Below are positions 21,935-32,685 of a DNA stretch of 64,000 nucleotides, in pieces. Location: positions 213,806,447 through 213,870,446 of the forward strand of contig CAKMRJ010005745.1 of NCBI GenBank assembly GCA_928212115.1, in the 5' to 3' direction. Below the pieces are notes generated by a model. It ran no database searches, was not told the origin of the DNA, and worked only from the letters and a program-made list of their open reading frames with translations. This DNA comes from Lactuca virosa. Taxonomy: Eukaryota > Streptophyta > Magnoliopsida > Asterales > Asteraceae. Numbering within the stretch: the stretch's first letter is position 1; each line of letters starts with the position of its first letter. Position numbers and translations under genes: made by a program.

Positions 21935-22622
21935 CGTCACAACTAGCATTTTAGCCAGGAAATTTTGTGATCATGTAAACGCCATCTATGATAATATTGT
22001 AACTCTAACTTGATACCATGCACCATGTTCATTCTATGACAACAAACTTAATCAAAAATTCACAAGTGAAGTTCAAAACTCTATACAAATTATCCAAGTA
22101 GTCAATAATGAGTTGAAAACCCTAAAAATCCCGGTTCAAGTTTATTATGGACTAGGGTTTTCTTATTGGGCCTAATGGACCAATAAGCTTTCAATTCGAC
22201 TATTTTGGGCCTAAATACCCTAACTGGATTCCAAATGGACCCAATTCATAAATCTATAACATTTGGGACCATTTGGGCCTAGAATGATTCATTCTAACCC
22301 TAATGGGCCTTATTGGGCCATAAATGAATTAATTAGCCCTAATGGGCCATAAACTCCATTTCTTTTATTCAAATCGGCCGTGAACCATCCTAAGGGCCCC
22401 ATTTGGCCGAAAAATATTATTGGGCCTATGAGATTCAAGCAAAGCCAAGAATTTAATCCTAAAGTCATTTTACCTTCATCCCTTGAGCCCATTCTCGGCC
22501 CAATGAGTAAAAAAAAGAAACAAAATGATATTAAGAGGATTAATGAGCATTGGACACCTCTTTATTGCATGGTGGATCTCCATGCACATCACTTCACTCT
22601 CTCTCTCTTCTCTCTTCTTCTT
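21935..22622 (+). repeat. Element E 5' LTR, truncated
   Basis: Matches 25051 onward; the first base is changed (CGTCACAAC for TGTCACAAC). Similarity stops in a TTCTTC run at about 22622, where RT codons begin. It has one copy of a roughly 30-bp GGGCCATAAATGAATTA unit that is duplicated in the 3' LTR (25432-25495). Confidence 0.88.
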
Positions 22623-24999
22623 CGGTCTAACAAATGACCCCGCTACATTTATAGACCTCATGAATCGAGTCTACCGCCCATTTCTTGACAATTTCGTGAT
22701 CGTTTTCATCGATGATTTTCTCGTATACTCTCGAAGCAAGGAAGAGCATAGCCAACACCTCCGACAGATCTTAGAGACCCTACGGGCTGAAAAGTTGTAT
22801 GTGAAACTCTCCAAGTGTGAGTTTTGGCTCCGCAGTGTAAATTTCTTGGGTCATGTTTTCAGCAAGGAAGGAATTCATGTAGATCCCTCCAAGGTCAAAG
22901 CCATTGAAGGCTGGGCAATTCCGACAACACCAACAGAAATTCGCCAATTCTTGGGTCTTGCAGGCTACTACCGAAGGTTCATTAAGAACTTCTCCAAGAT
23001 AGCCAAACCTCTCACCACATTGACACAAAAAGGTGTACCTTTCAACTGGACTGAGAAGAAGGAGATTGCCTTCCAAACCTTGAAGCAAGCCCTCTGTAGT
23101 GCACCAGTGCTATCCTTACCGGGGGGAACTGAAGACTTCGTAGTCTACTGTCATGCTTCAAATCAAGGCTTAGGTTGTGTCCTTATGCAACGCGGGAAGG
23201 TAATTGCGTATGCGTCCAGGCAACTAAAAACTCATGAAGTAAACTACACTACTCATGATTTCGAGCTGGGAGCTGTGGTCTGCGCCTTGAAGATTTGGAG
23301 GCACTACCTTTATGGTACCAAGTGCACCATTTTCACCGATCATAAAAGCCTTCAACACATTTTAAATCAAAAGGAACTAAACATGAGGCAGCGGAGATGG
23401 GTCGAGCTGCTAAATGAGTACGAGTGTGAGATCAAATACCACCCATGCAAGGCTAACATGGTAGCCGATGCCCTGAGCCGAAAGGAGTATTCAAGTCATC
23501 GCGTGAAGACTCTATCAATCACCATTCAATCTCACCTAACCTCACAGATCAAGGATGCCCAATTGGACGCATTGAAACCGGAGAATGTCACTAGCGAATC
23601 ACTGCGGGGAATGGATAAGGGATTTGAAGTTAAAGAGGACATAACTCACTACTTCATGAACAGAATCTGGGTTCCTAAGATTGGGGGATTCAGAGAAGTA
23701 GTCATGCATGAAGCCCACAAGACTCGATACTCTATTCATCCTAGGTCAGATAAGATGTATCTGGATATCAAACAACATTATTGGTGGCCAAATATGAAGG
23801 CAGAGATAGCCACTTACGTAGGCAAGTGTCTTACCTGCGCCAAAGTGAAAGTGGAATACCAAAAGCCCTCAGGATTATTGCAATAGCTAGTGATACCCGA
23901 GTGGAAATGGGAAAGGATTACAATGGACTTCGTGACCAAATTACCAAAGACAGCAGACGGATTGGATACTATCTGGGTAATCGTCAATAGGTTAACAAAA
24001 TCTGCTCATTTCCTACCAATAAAAGAATCCTACAAGATGGAAAAGCTGACCCGAATCTACATCAAGGAGATCGTGAGACTCCATGGAGTGCAGTGTTTAT
24101 TATCTCGGATCGAGATAGTAGGTTCACTTCAAGATTTTGGCAATCTCTTCAAAGGGCAATGGGAACACAACTAGATATGAGCATTGCCTACCACCCACAG
24201 ACGGATGGTCAGAGCGAGCGTACCATCCAGACACTCGAGGATATGCTCCGAGCTTGCATGATTGATTTCAGCAAGTCATGGGATGGCCACTTGCCTCAGA
24301 TCGAATTCTCTTATAACAACAGTTATCACACGAGCATCAAGGTTGCTCCTTTCGAGGCTCTCTATAGTCGTAAATGCAGATCGCCTCTATGCTGGGCCGA
24401 GGTGGGTGACATTCAACTAGCAAAAGGGCAATCGCTAGCCAGTGCTCTCACTGGACCAGAAATCATCCGTGAAACGACCGAAAAGATAATCCAAATCAAA
24501 GCTCGACTTCAAGCATCGCGAGACCGACAGAAGAGCTATGCTGACAAGCGGCGAAAGCCATTAGAATTTCTAGTCGGAGATCGAGTGTTATTGAAGGTCT
24601 CTCCCTGGAAAGGAATGATCCGCTTTGGGAAACGGGAAAAACTGAACCCACGATACATTGGACCGTTCGAGATTCTTGCCCGGATTGGTCCAGTGGCTTT
24701 CAAGCTGCAACTACCTGCCGAGCTCAGCAACGTATACCCCGTGTTCCACATCTTGAATCTGAAGAAGTGCCTATCAGATGAAACTCTTGCCATTCCTCTA
24801 GAAGAGATCGAGATCAACGAGAATCTCCTGTTCGTCTAAGAACCAGTCGAGGTATTGAATAGGGAAGTAAAGCATACAAAGCAAAGCCGCATTCCGATTG
24901 TGAAGGTTCGATGGAACGCCAAGCGTGGACCAGAATTCACATGGGAACACGAAGATCAAATGAAGCAGAAGTACCCTCACTTATTCTCTCCTTCATAAT
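22623..24999 (+). pseudogene. pol: Element E pol remnant: RT fingers lost, RNase H, integrase, chromodomain-like tail
   Basis: Begins inside RT at FGLTNDPATF and keeps the catalytic VFIDDFLVYS box. RNase H follows with ELGAVVCALKIW, FTDHKSL and VADALSR, but the first catalytic aspartate position reads CHAS instead of CDAS. Integrase shows HEAHKTRYSIHP and CLTC (zinc module), MDFVTKLP, IISDRDSRFTSRFW and DGQSERTIQTLE (the DDE triad), and YIGPFEIL. A stop lies at 23884, a frameshift near 24090, and a stop at 24837 before the tail (VKVRWNAKRGPEFTWEHED). Gag, protease and the RT N-terminal half are deleted. The open frame extends upstream into LTR sequence by chance. Confidence 0.9.
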
Positions 25000-25031
25000 C
25001 CTAATTTTCAAAAGAATTTCGGGACGAAATT

Positions 25032-25050
25032 CCCTCTAACGGGGGGATGA
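25032..25050 (+). other. Element E polypurine tract
   Basis: CCCTCTAACGGGGGGATGA, directly before the LTR and the same as in G. Confidence 0.88.
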
Positions 25051-28000
25051 TGTCACAACTAGCATTTTAGCCAGGAAATTCTGTGATCATGTAAACGCCA
25101 TCTATGATAATATTGTAACTCTAACTTGATACCATGCACCATGTTCATTCTATGACAACAAACTTAATTAAAAATTCACAAGTGAAGTTCAAAACTCTAT
25201 ACAAAGTATCCAAATAATCAATAATGAGTTGACAACCCTAAAAATCCCGGTTCAAGTTTATTATGGACTAGGGTTTTCTTATTGGGCCTAATGGGCCAAT
25301 AAGCCTTCAATTCAAGTATTTTGGGCCTAAATACCCTAATTGGATTCCAAATGGACCCAATTCATAAATCTATAACATTTGGGACCATTTGGGCCTAGAA
25401 TGATTCATTCTAACCCTAATGGGCCTTATTGGGCCATAAATGAATTTAATTAGCCCTAATGGGCCATAAATGAATTAATTAGCCCTAATGGGCCATAAAC
25501 TCCATTTCTTTTATTCAAATGGGTCGTGAACCATCCTAAGGGCCCCATTGGGCCGAAAAATATTATTGGTCCTATGAGATTCAAGCAAAGCCAAGAATTT
25601 AAGCCCAAAGTCATTTTACCTTCATCCCTTGAGCCCATTTTCGGCCCAATGAGTAAAAAAAAGAAACAAAATGATATTAAGAGGATTAATGAGCATTGGA
25701 CACCTCTTTATTGCATGGTGGATATCCATGCACATCACTTCACTCCTTCTCTCTTCTCTCTTCTTCTTCTCGGCCGAACCTCACTCTCACCACCTCATTT
25801 TCTTTCAAAAATATTTCAAGAAAACTCTCTCTAGAAAACCTCCTCTCTTCTCCAAATTTTCGAAGATCTAGAGTTGTTTCAAGGAGATTTCCACCAAAAA
25901 TTATCTTTCCTTGGTAAGTCACTACATATCCAAGTTATATAACTTCATTCTTATGTTAAGAACACTCCTTCTAAACATTTTTGGTGATCACACTCTTAGA
26001 AAATCCCATAAGCTCGAGATCTATCCAAGGAAAGCTTGCTAGAGCCGAAACCTCTTCCATTTCCTCTTCAAAACCGAGAACAACAAGCAAAGGTGAGTTC
26101 ATACCCCCCCTTGTTTTCGTTTTTTACATGTTTTGGGGGAGAATACAAGTATATATGTGTAGATCTATGTATGTATGCATGTTATGTGTGATTTTCCTTG
26201 GCTTTTGTTGTGTTTGTGTGATAAAACTCGATGGATCTATAAAAATTTAACAAAAATAAGTGAGATTCATAAACAAAAACACTCTAGTCACCATATTACA
26301 AAGTTAAAGGTGATTTACATACCTAAGTTGTGAAAAATAAAACACAAATCTTGTATAAGGATCATTTTTGACAAATAAGCAAAAGATTGGGAGAAAAGTG
26401 ACACCTATAGTTTTATAAGGACCAAAAGGGGTCACATTTGCTTAAAAAATGAGTTTTTATAACAACCATATTTTCCAAAGGGTCAAAAGTGTAAAATTGT
26501 GCATTATGGGCCTTAATGTGGGCCTTAAGGCTTTTTGGGGCCAAACTGCAAAAATAACAATTTTTATGGATCAAAATGTCATGAAATAAAAACTTGAGCC
26601 AAAAATGAAAACCCACGAGATTAAGGGCTGAAAATGACACTTATTTCAAGATTTGGGCCAAAAATGTTAATTTTATAAAATTTGGGCCGAAAATGTCATT
26701 TTATTCAAATAAGGGCTGAAAATGTAATTTTCTGCATAAATGAGCCGAAAATGTCAATATATGTATTTTTGGACCAAATCCGTAAATTACTAAACATTTG
26801 GGGCGAAAATACAAATTTTTATAAATTTTTGGACTAAAATGTTATTTTTAATTAAAATAGACCAAAAATGACATTTTATGTAAAAACAAGCCTTTAAATG
26901 TTAATTTAGTTCTTAAGGGACCTAAAGTGTAATTTTTATTAAACACGAGTTCAAATTATAGGATTTCGACATAATGAGCTAGAAATATCATTATAGCAAG
27001 ACACTGGATTTTTATAACCTTATGAATAAATTTTCCGACTAAATGAACTATACTATAACAAACAAACGAAATACAACAACGGTAAGAACATTGGACTTAA
27101 TACTTCCTATACATGCTTATTGGGCCTTCGTGATCCGTTTGCATGTTTAATGGGCCCAATATATTCATTTCATGTCTATTGGGCCTTAGTGACCCAATTA
27201 CATGCTTAACGGGCCTAAATTATCCTTTACATGTTATTGGGCCTTAGTGGCCCATTTACATGATAATTGGGGCCTGGACCATTCGTTATATGCTTAATGG
27301 GCCTTAAGTATCCTCTTGCATACCTAACAAGCCTTGAAAAAATTTACACGTATAATGGGCCACAATTGTCCTTTTTCATGTTTGTTGGGCTTTATCATTT
27401 CACATTCGTATATCATCTGGTGTTTGTAAAACTAAATACATATAACGTTATACATATTCATGTGGAAACAATTGAGATCTAGTGAGACTTGTCGGTTGAC
27501 ATCACTGAGTGTATGGCCGTAGCCTGTAGTTATAATCAGAGTCTCCTGTAGGGAGAGCGAGTGTTTGTGTATAGATCTATACGGGGGTGACTCCCCCACA
27601 CCTGAGCTGTTCGCTACAGTTAGACTAGGCCAGTCTAGGGTGACAAAACCTTGATCAAATACCGGCATTTGGAAAATGCCAAGACATGCAAATTAGTCAT
27701 TATCATGCATGGTTATAACGGCTCACATAGAGATCCAATACCATCTTATCATTTCGGAAACCAAACTCTTCAATCGTATCAATACAAAACAATTCATACA
27801 ATAATGCAAGAACTACAACACTTTTATAAATCAGAAAATATCGGATTTTCTGGGGAAATACTATTAATCATTACCTCTTTCTTATAACATATATAATACA
27901 AGGAAATTTGGATCTTTCATTTATACATGATTTTACAATAAAAATCACACATACATTTATACTTAACCGTTACATCTTTTTCAGAGAATTTTTACAGAAA

Positions 28001-28362
28001 ATATCGGATTTTCTGGGTTATGCGCCCAATACAAAAATTTTCAATCAAATATGCTTATGAACTCACCAACATTATATATGTTGACCATTTTCAAAATAAC
28101 TTGTATTCTCAGATAATCGATAAGCTGAAGAACCGTCAAGAGTATTTTGGGATTACTTTTATGCAAATGTTAATCATCGTACAATTTATGCTTTTGAATT
28201 ATGTAATGTAAAACAATATACTTGATGTGAACAATGCCAGTTGTATTATGTAATGTTGGTGATGATTGTGTTATGTTTCATGTATATTCATTGTGATGAT
28301 ATTTCAATTTATAGTCACACGAGCCCTCGGACGTTTCCGCCGTCTGGTTCGGGGGTGTGACA
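25051..28362 (+). repeat. Element E 3' LTR (3.3 kb)
   Basis: Starts TGTCACAACT and ends GGGGGTGTGACA, followed by CTTGT. It contains TGGGCC-rich segments (25270-25560, 27110-27380), a donor-like AAAGGTGAGT at 26089-26098, a degenerate array with GGGCC(A/G)AAAATG at 26440-26950, and at 27530-27650 a block conserved, inverted, in the G LTRs. Confidence 0.9.
26440..26950 (+). repeat. Degenerate array of GGGCCGAAAATGTCATTTT-like units
   Basis: About ten imperfect units of 35-50 bp with cores such as GGGCCAAAAATG, GGGCCGAAAATG or GGGCTGAAAATG followed by T/A-rich sequence. No coding potential. Confidence 0.7.
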
Positions 28363-28367
28363 CTTGT
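28363..28367. repeat. Target-site duplication of element E, right copy
   Basis: CTTGT, identical to 21930-21934. Confidence 0.9.
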
Positions 28368-29164
28368 GTACGACACTTCCTCCCATAGAGAAGCTCAAAA
28401 GATGGGTGCACCAATACTAGAATGATAGTTGTTGTTGTAAGAGAACTCTACTAGAGGAACGTAGGAATCCTAACTCCCACCAAAATCGATGAAACAAGCC
28501 CTCAACATATTCTCGAGCGTCTGAATGGTCCCCTCACTCTGTCCACCAGTCTGAGGGTGATAAGCAGTGCTGAAAAGCAGTCTAGTACCCATGCAGCCTC
28601 TGGTGCCCAGCCTTGACCATCCGACAGGTAAAAACATCTCTCCACGAATCATGCAATCTCCCTTTTCATGAATGGCCACCAGTAACTAAGTCTCAAGTCC
28701 TAATATATCTTCATGGCTCCAGGGTGAATCGAGAATATCGACTTATGAGCCTCCTCAAAAACTATCTACTAGACCTCGCCAAAAAATGGCACCCATACCC
28801 GTCCACACCGGGTCAAAAGTCTGCGACTGTCGGTAGAAAACTTATCAATCTCACCTCTGATCCTCTCCTGCTTCAAGTTCTCCCTTTTTACTCCTTCGGC
28901 CTGAGCCTCCCTGATCAAATCCAGAAGTGGGGAGTCGATGATCATCCTCAAACAGTGCCCTCGAGTAGTAGTACTAGACACCTTGCGGCTCAAAGCGTCG
29001 GAGAACACATTGGCCTTCTCCGGATGGTAGAGGATATCACAATCATAATCTTTGACCACATCATGCCACTTGCGCTACCTCATGTTCAGATTCGGCTGAT
29101 CTATAAGATATCTCAAAGTCTCGTGGTCCGTGTAGATGGTATAACGGACCTTATAGAGATAATG
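28368..29164 (-). pseudogene. pol: Element C RNase H end and integrase core, broken by E
   Basis: Minus-strand pieces read DYDCDILYHPEKANVFSDALSRK (RNase H end), then the DSRRLL...VWVPF spacer, and then an integrase piece with TAYHPQTGGQSEGTIQTLENML. There the conserved DGQSERxIQTLE reads GGQSEGTIQTLE, so the region of the catalytic glutamate is altered. Frames change between pieces and part of the integrase core is missing. The reading frame meets the E insertion at 28367 and resumes at 21929. Confidence 0.8.
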
Positions 29165-30409
29165 TCACCAAATCTTGAGGACAAAAATTACTACCCCCAA
29201 CTCCAAATCATGAGTCGGATACCTAACCTCATGTGGCTTTAACTGCTTGGATGCATAAGAAATGACTCTACCTCTCTGCATGAGAACTGCCCCTAAACCT
29301 GTGATCGATGCATCGCAAAATACCACAAAATCCTCAACACCCTCAGAAAGGGTCAATACCGGGGCCTCACATAACTTCCTCCTCGAAGTCTCAAATGCAT
29401 CCTGCTGCTCAATCCCCCAGTGGAAATCCACACCTTTCCTCGCCAGGCGGTTCGGAGGAATAAGAATCTTGGAGAATTCGTGAATAAATCTCTGATAATA
29501 ACTAGCCAACCCTAGGAAACTCCTAATATCAGATGGTGACTTCGGGACCTCTCGTAACCAAAAATCACACTTGTAGAACTTGGCATAAAGCCTCTCCTGT
29601 CTCAATACTCGTAAACTCCCTAAGATGCTCCTCATGCAGGTCCATGGTCTTAGAGTGGACCATGATATCATCAATGAAAATAATGATTGATCGAGCATCA
29701 GCTTGCATACCCGATTCATCAGATCCATGAACGCCGCCAGTGCATTGGTGAGCCCAAACGACATCACCACGAACTCGTAATGACCATAACAAGTCCGGAA
29801 CGCTGTCTTCTCCACGTCCTCCTCCCCAACTCTCGTCTGGTGGTAACCCAACCTCAAATCAATCTTGGAGAGCCAAGATGCACTCTGCAGTTGATCGAAG
29901 AGATCATCAATCCTAGGGAGTAGGTAATGGTTCTTCACTGTCAACTTGTTCAACTCCCGATAATCTATGCACATGCAATGAGACCCATCCTTCTTCTTCA
30001 CAAACAGGATCGGTGCTCCCCAGGGCGAACTGCTCGGTATGAAAAACTGTTTGCTCAACAGCTCCTGAAGCTGAGAATAAAACTCTTGCATCTCTGGGGG
30101 TGCAAGGCAATACGGTGCCTTAGCAATCAGAGCCACACCGGGGATCAGATCAATCCTGAACTCTACCTGCCTCATGGGAGGCTCACCAGGTAAATCCTCT
30201 GTAAATACATCTGGAAACTCTCTAACCACAGACACATCTGAAACCGAAACTCCCTCTTCAACTCGCGTGTCTACCACATAAGTGAGATAACCCATACATC
30301 CATGTTGAAGATACTGCCGAGTCGTGGAAGTTGAACAAAAGACCGAACCAACCCTGGTACCCTCACCATAAATAATCATTTCTCCCCCGCTTGGGGTTCG
30401 AACTACCAC
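29165..30409 (-). pseudogene. pol: Element C reverse transcriptase and RNase H
   Basis: A long frame shows REFPDVFTEDLPGEPP, APYCLAPPEM, WGAPILFVKKKDGSHCMCID, the RIDDLFDQLQ motif and SFGLTNALAAFMDLMN. The catalytic YVDD-type box is not readable in this frame; it lies in another frame at about 29690 as IIIFIDDIMVHS, so a frameshift pair disrupts it. The segment between FWLREV and PKSPSDIRSFLGL lacks the usual QFLGHxV stretch, a small deletion. RNase H starts with FCDASITGLGAVLMQRG and ELGVVIFVLKIW. Together with the broken protease this copy cannot be active. Confidence 0.85.
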
Positions 30410-30780
30410 CCGCTATCTCTCATAGTCGATCATAGCTTTGAATATGCTCAACCAGTCCATCCCTACAATTATGCACACATCCCCTATGGGGATGGGAATC
30501 AAATCAATCGGATAAGACACCCTGAAATCTCCAAGGTACAATATCAAAAAATGCTCATCGCATAAATCTCGTGTTCGTTGGTGATAAAAACTTGCAACGG
30601 GCACTCCAACTCTCCAAGATTCATATCGAAAATCCTAGTGAAGGACTGAGACACATAAGACCGACTTGCAACCGAGTCAAAAAGCACAAGAGCATGCAAG
30701 GAGTTCACTAAGAAACTACCTAGAAGAAATACAATCATAAGAATACAATAAAATAACTTGACATAATAAGAAATGAGATC
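30410..30780 (-). pseudogene. pol: Element C protease
   Basis: Minus-strand frames overlap here. The retropepsin active-site region reads ALVLFDSVASRSYVS, with valine in place of the glycine of DSG. The C-terminal part has the usual IDLIPIPIGDVCIIVGMDWLS. Two frames, 30738-30544 and 30604-30413, are needed to cover it, so there is a frameshift as well. Cleavage of Gag-Pol would be lost. Confidence 0.75.
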
Positions 30781-30795
30781 ATACCAGTAACGACG

Positions 30796-31884
30796 TCAGG
30801 CACCGTCGTGGCCTCCTCTGCTGTGAGATGAAAAAGTATGACCCCTGGCCTTCGGGGCCTCATCTCTCCCCTGTCTTCCATCCGTAATCCTCAAAGTAGT
30901 TGGGGTTGGTGCCTGCGCGGGCCTAGCAGCAAGCAAAGGATGATGGGCCTTCATATGGCCCACCTGATCACAATGATAACAAATCCTAGTACCCAATAGT
31001 GGAGCCTGATGACGACAATCCCTTGCAAAATGCCCTTCATTGTCACATTTGTGTCACCCAGTAGCTGATCGACATGCGCCTTCCTGCACTTTCAACAAGT
31101 GCGGCTCTTATGTCCTCCAGATCGTGAAACAACGGGCTTAAACCGCTTCGCTACCGGTTGTAACTGATCTGTGGTTGGCCTCTTCTCTCTTGTCTGGGTC
31201 TCAATCTCAATCTCTCTCTTTCGAGGGAAAGACTACGACTCGGAAAGAGAACCATATTGTTCGGTCAAAACAAAATTACGGATATCCGTCTTGAGCATGA
31301 TCAAGTAGCGGGGGACATTTGGACCTTCTCCTAAGCTGCATACTCGGGGCATGAAAGGGCTCTCCCTCTCCACCAGCGGTACATACTCAGTAAGGAACAT
31401 CTCTAAAAACTGCTGCCAAGTCACTAAGGCTTTTTCCACAGGAGAATAAGCTCCAGTTACCAGCCTCCACCATTCCTTCACCCCAAAACGAAGAAGGTGC
31501 AGGGCGCACTTAACCTTCCGGTCCTCCAGGAACGAACAAGTGAAGAAACAACCCTCCACATCAGATAACAATCTCATAGCAACAATCGGGTCCTTGACCC
31601 CATCAACCTCTATGGGCTTCGTATTGCTGAAGTCCCAATACTGAAATGACCCTTTCCGCTGAACCCTCGTAGTACCTGCAGCAGCAGCAGACTCGGTCAC
31701 GACGGCGTATCGCTCATTGAAAAGCTCCAATTATCGCGGTCTTAATAGACCCAAAAACCTCCGAGATTGCCTCCCTAATAGACATGGTCATCTGAGTTGT
31801 GATCATCTCCCAGATGTCATCATCCGTCAATCCTGGCCTCGACAAGCCGCCCACTCCTGATCCTGAGCCTCTAGTGATCGGCAT
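30796..31884 (-). pseudogene. gag: Element C gag
   Basis: The ATG at 31884 lies one base after TTTTTTTCAG, the same arrangement as in N, and begins MPITRG. Core-domain matches to N and D include LLSDVEGCFFTCSF, GVKEWWRLVTGAYSPVEK and FLTEYVPLVERES. Stops and frameshifts divide the frame. The last knuckle reads CYHCDQVGHMKAHH, so its final cysteine is lost. A tail resembling the N and D gag ends follows. It would be the capsid and RNA-binding protein. Confidence 0.8.
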
Positions 31885-31885
31885 A

Positions 31886-32685
31886 CTGAAAAAAACCGTA
31901 ATACATCAGAAAATCCGTAATTAATACTATTACAACATTACGTAAAGACCAAGTCCTCGAGTTGTGACTTCCTTGCTACGCGTATGGGTCCTGTGTTTCA
32001 AGTAGTACATACCCATACTACCTTCCACACCTACCCGTATTTGTCTCAAGGATTCGTCATGGACCACCCGACCATAAGGCCTAACATCTAGGATACGCAT
32101 ACATCCTATAAATATTCCCTTAATAGTGGCTAATCCTTCTTCAAGCTGGCTTGCTACAATCCATACTCACTTATGAAACTTCCACTAATCCTGTAGCCAT
32201 TCATGCATGGTAATCATATATAACACTTGATTCGATAGATAGTTGAATACTTAATTCTAACCTAAGCCCACAACCGGACGAGGAACTAGAAATAAGGCTA
32301 AATCAAACATTCTTAGGCTATAAAATCTTAGTTATATACAATTATGATGAACACACTAAGCAACCACAGTAATAATGCCAGTTCCATATAGCATAACAAG
32401 AAACTCTCCTAGGCTATCAGACATCATACAACAGAATATTCTATCAGGCAAATCCTGAAGATCCTTAGCCTACATACTAGTATGCAGTTCTATCAATACA
32501 CATAGCAAGTGTGGGTATCTTGGGGAATCACTTTCCTTGGCTCCGGATGATTGTACACATCACAACCTTCTTGTCGGTTCTTTTATGGTTAAATTTTTTT
32601 AAAATATTTTGTAGATCCTTAGTTTGAGTCTGGAATCACACAAGTGTTCATCCAATTCATTCAAACAAGGGCTCGGATACAAACT
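31886..32685 (-). other. Element C leader
   Basis: Untranslated. It has GTATGGGT (31982) paired with ACCCATAC (32011-32018), and GTAGTACATACCCATACTAC at 32002-32021, a decayed counterpart of the N and D palindrome that keeps the GTAGTA/TACTAC stem. It ends at the LTR beside a degraded primer site (TTTGTATCCGAGC). Confidence 0.65.

Larger units (their letters stand above)
21935..28362 (+). mobile_element. Element E: Ty3/gypsy retrotransposon with internally deleted 5' part
   Basis: Plus-strand element bounded by CTTGT duplications. Only the first about 690 bp of the 5' LTR remain, fused directly to the middle of RT. The 3' LTR is complete at 3,312 bp. Because both duplications survive, the deletion happened after insertion. 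The LTR 3' end, the purine tract and a conserved LTR block are shared with G, so E represents the likely autonomous lineage behind G. Confidence 0.9.

Noticed and set aside
22525..22622. Serine-rich leader of the E frame as a signal peptide on RT
   Set aside because: These codons are LTR sequence joined by a deletion. The hydrophobic run is a coincidence of CTCTCTTCT repeats.
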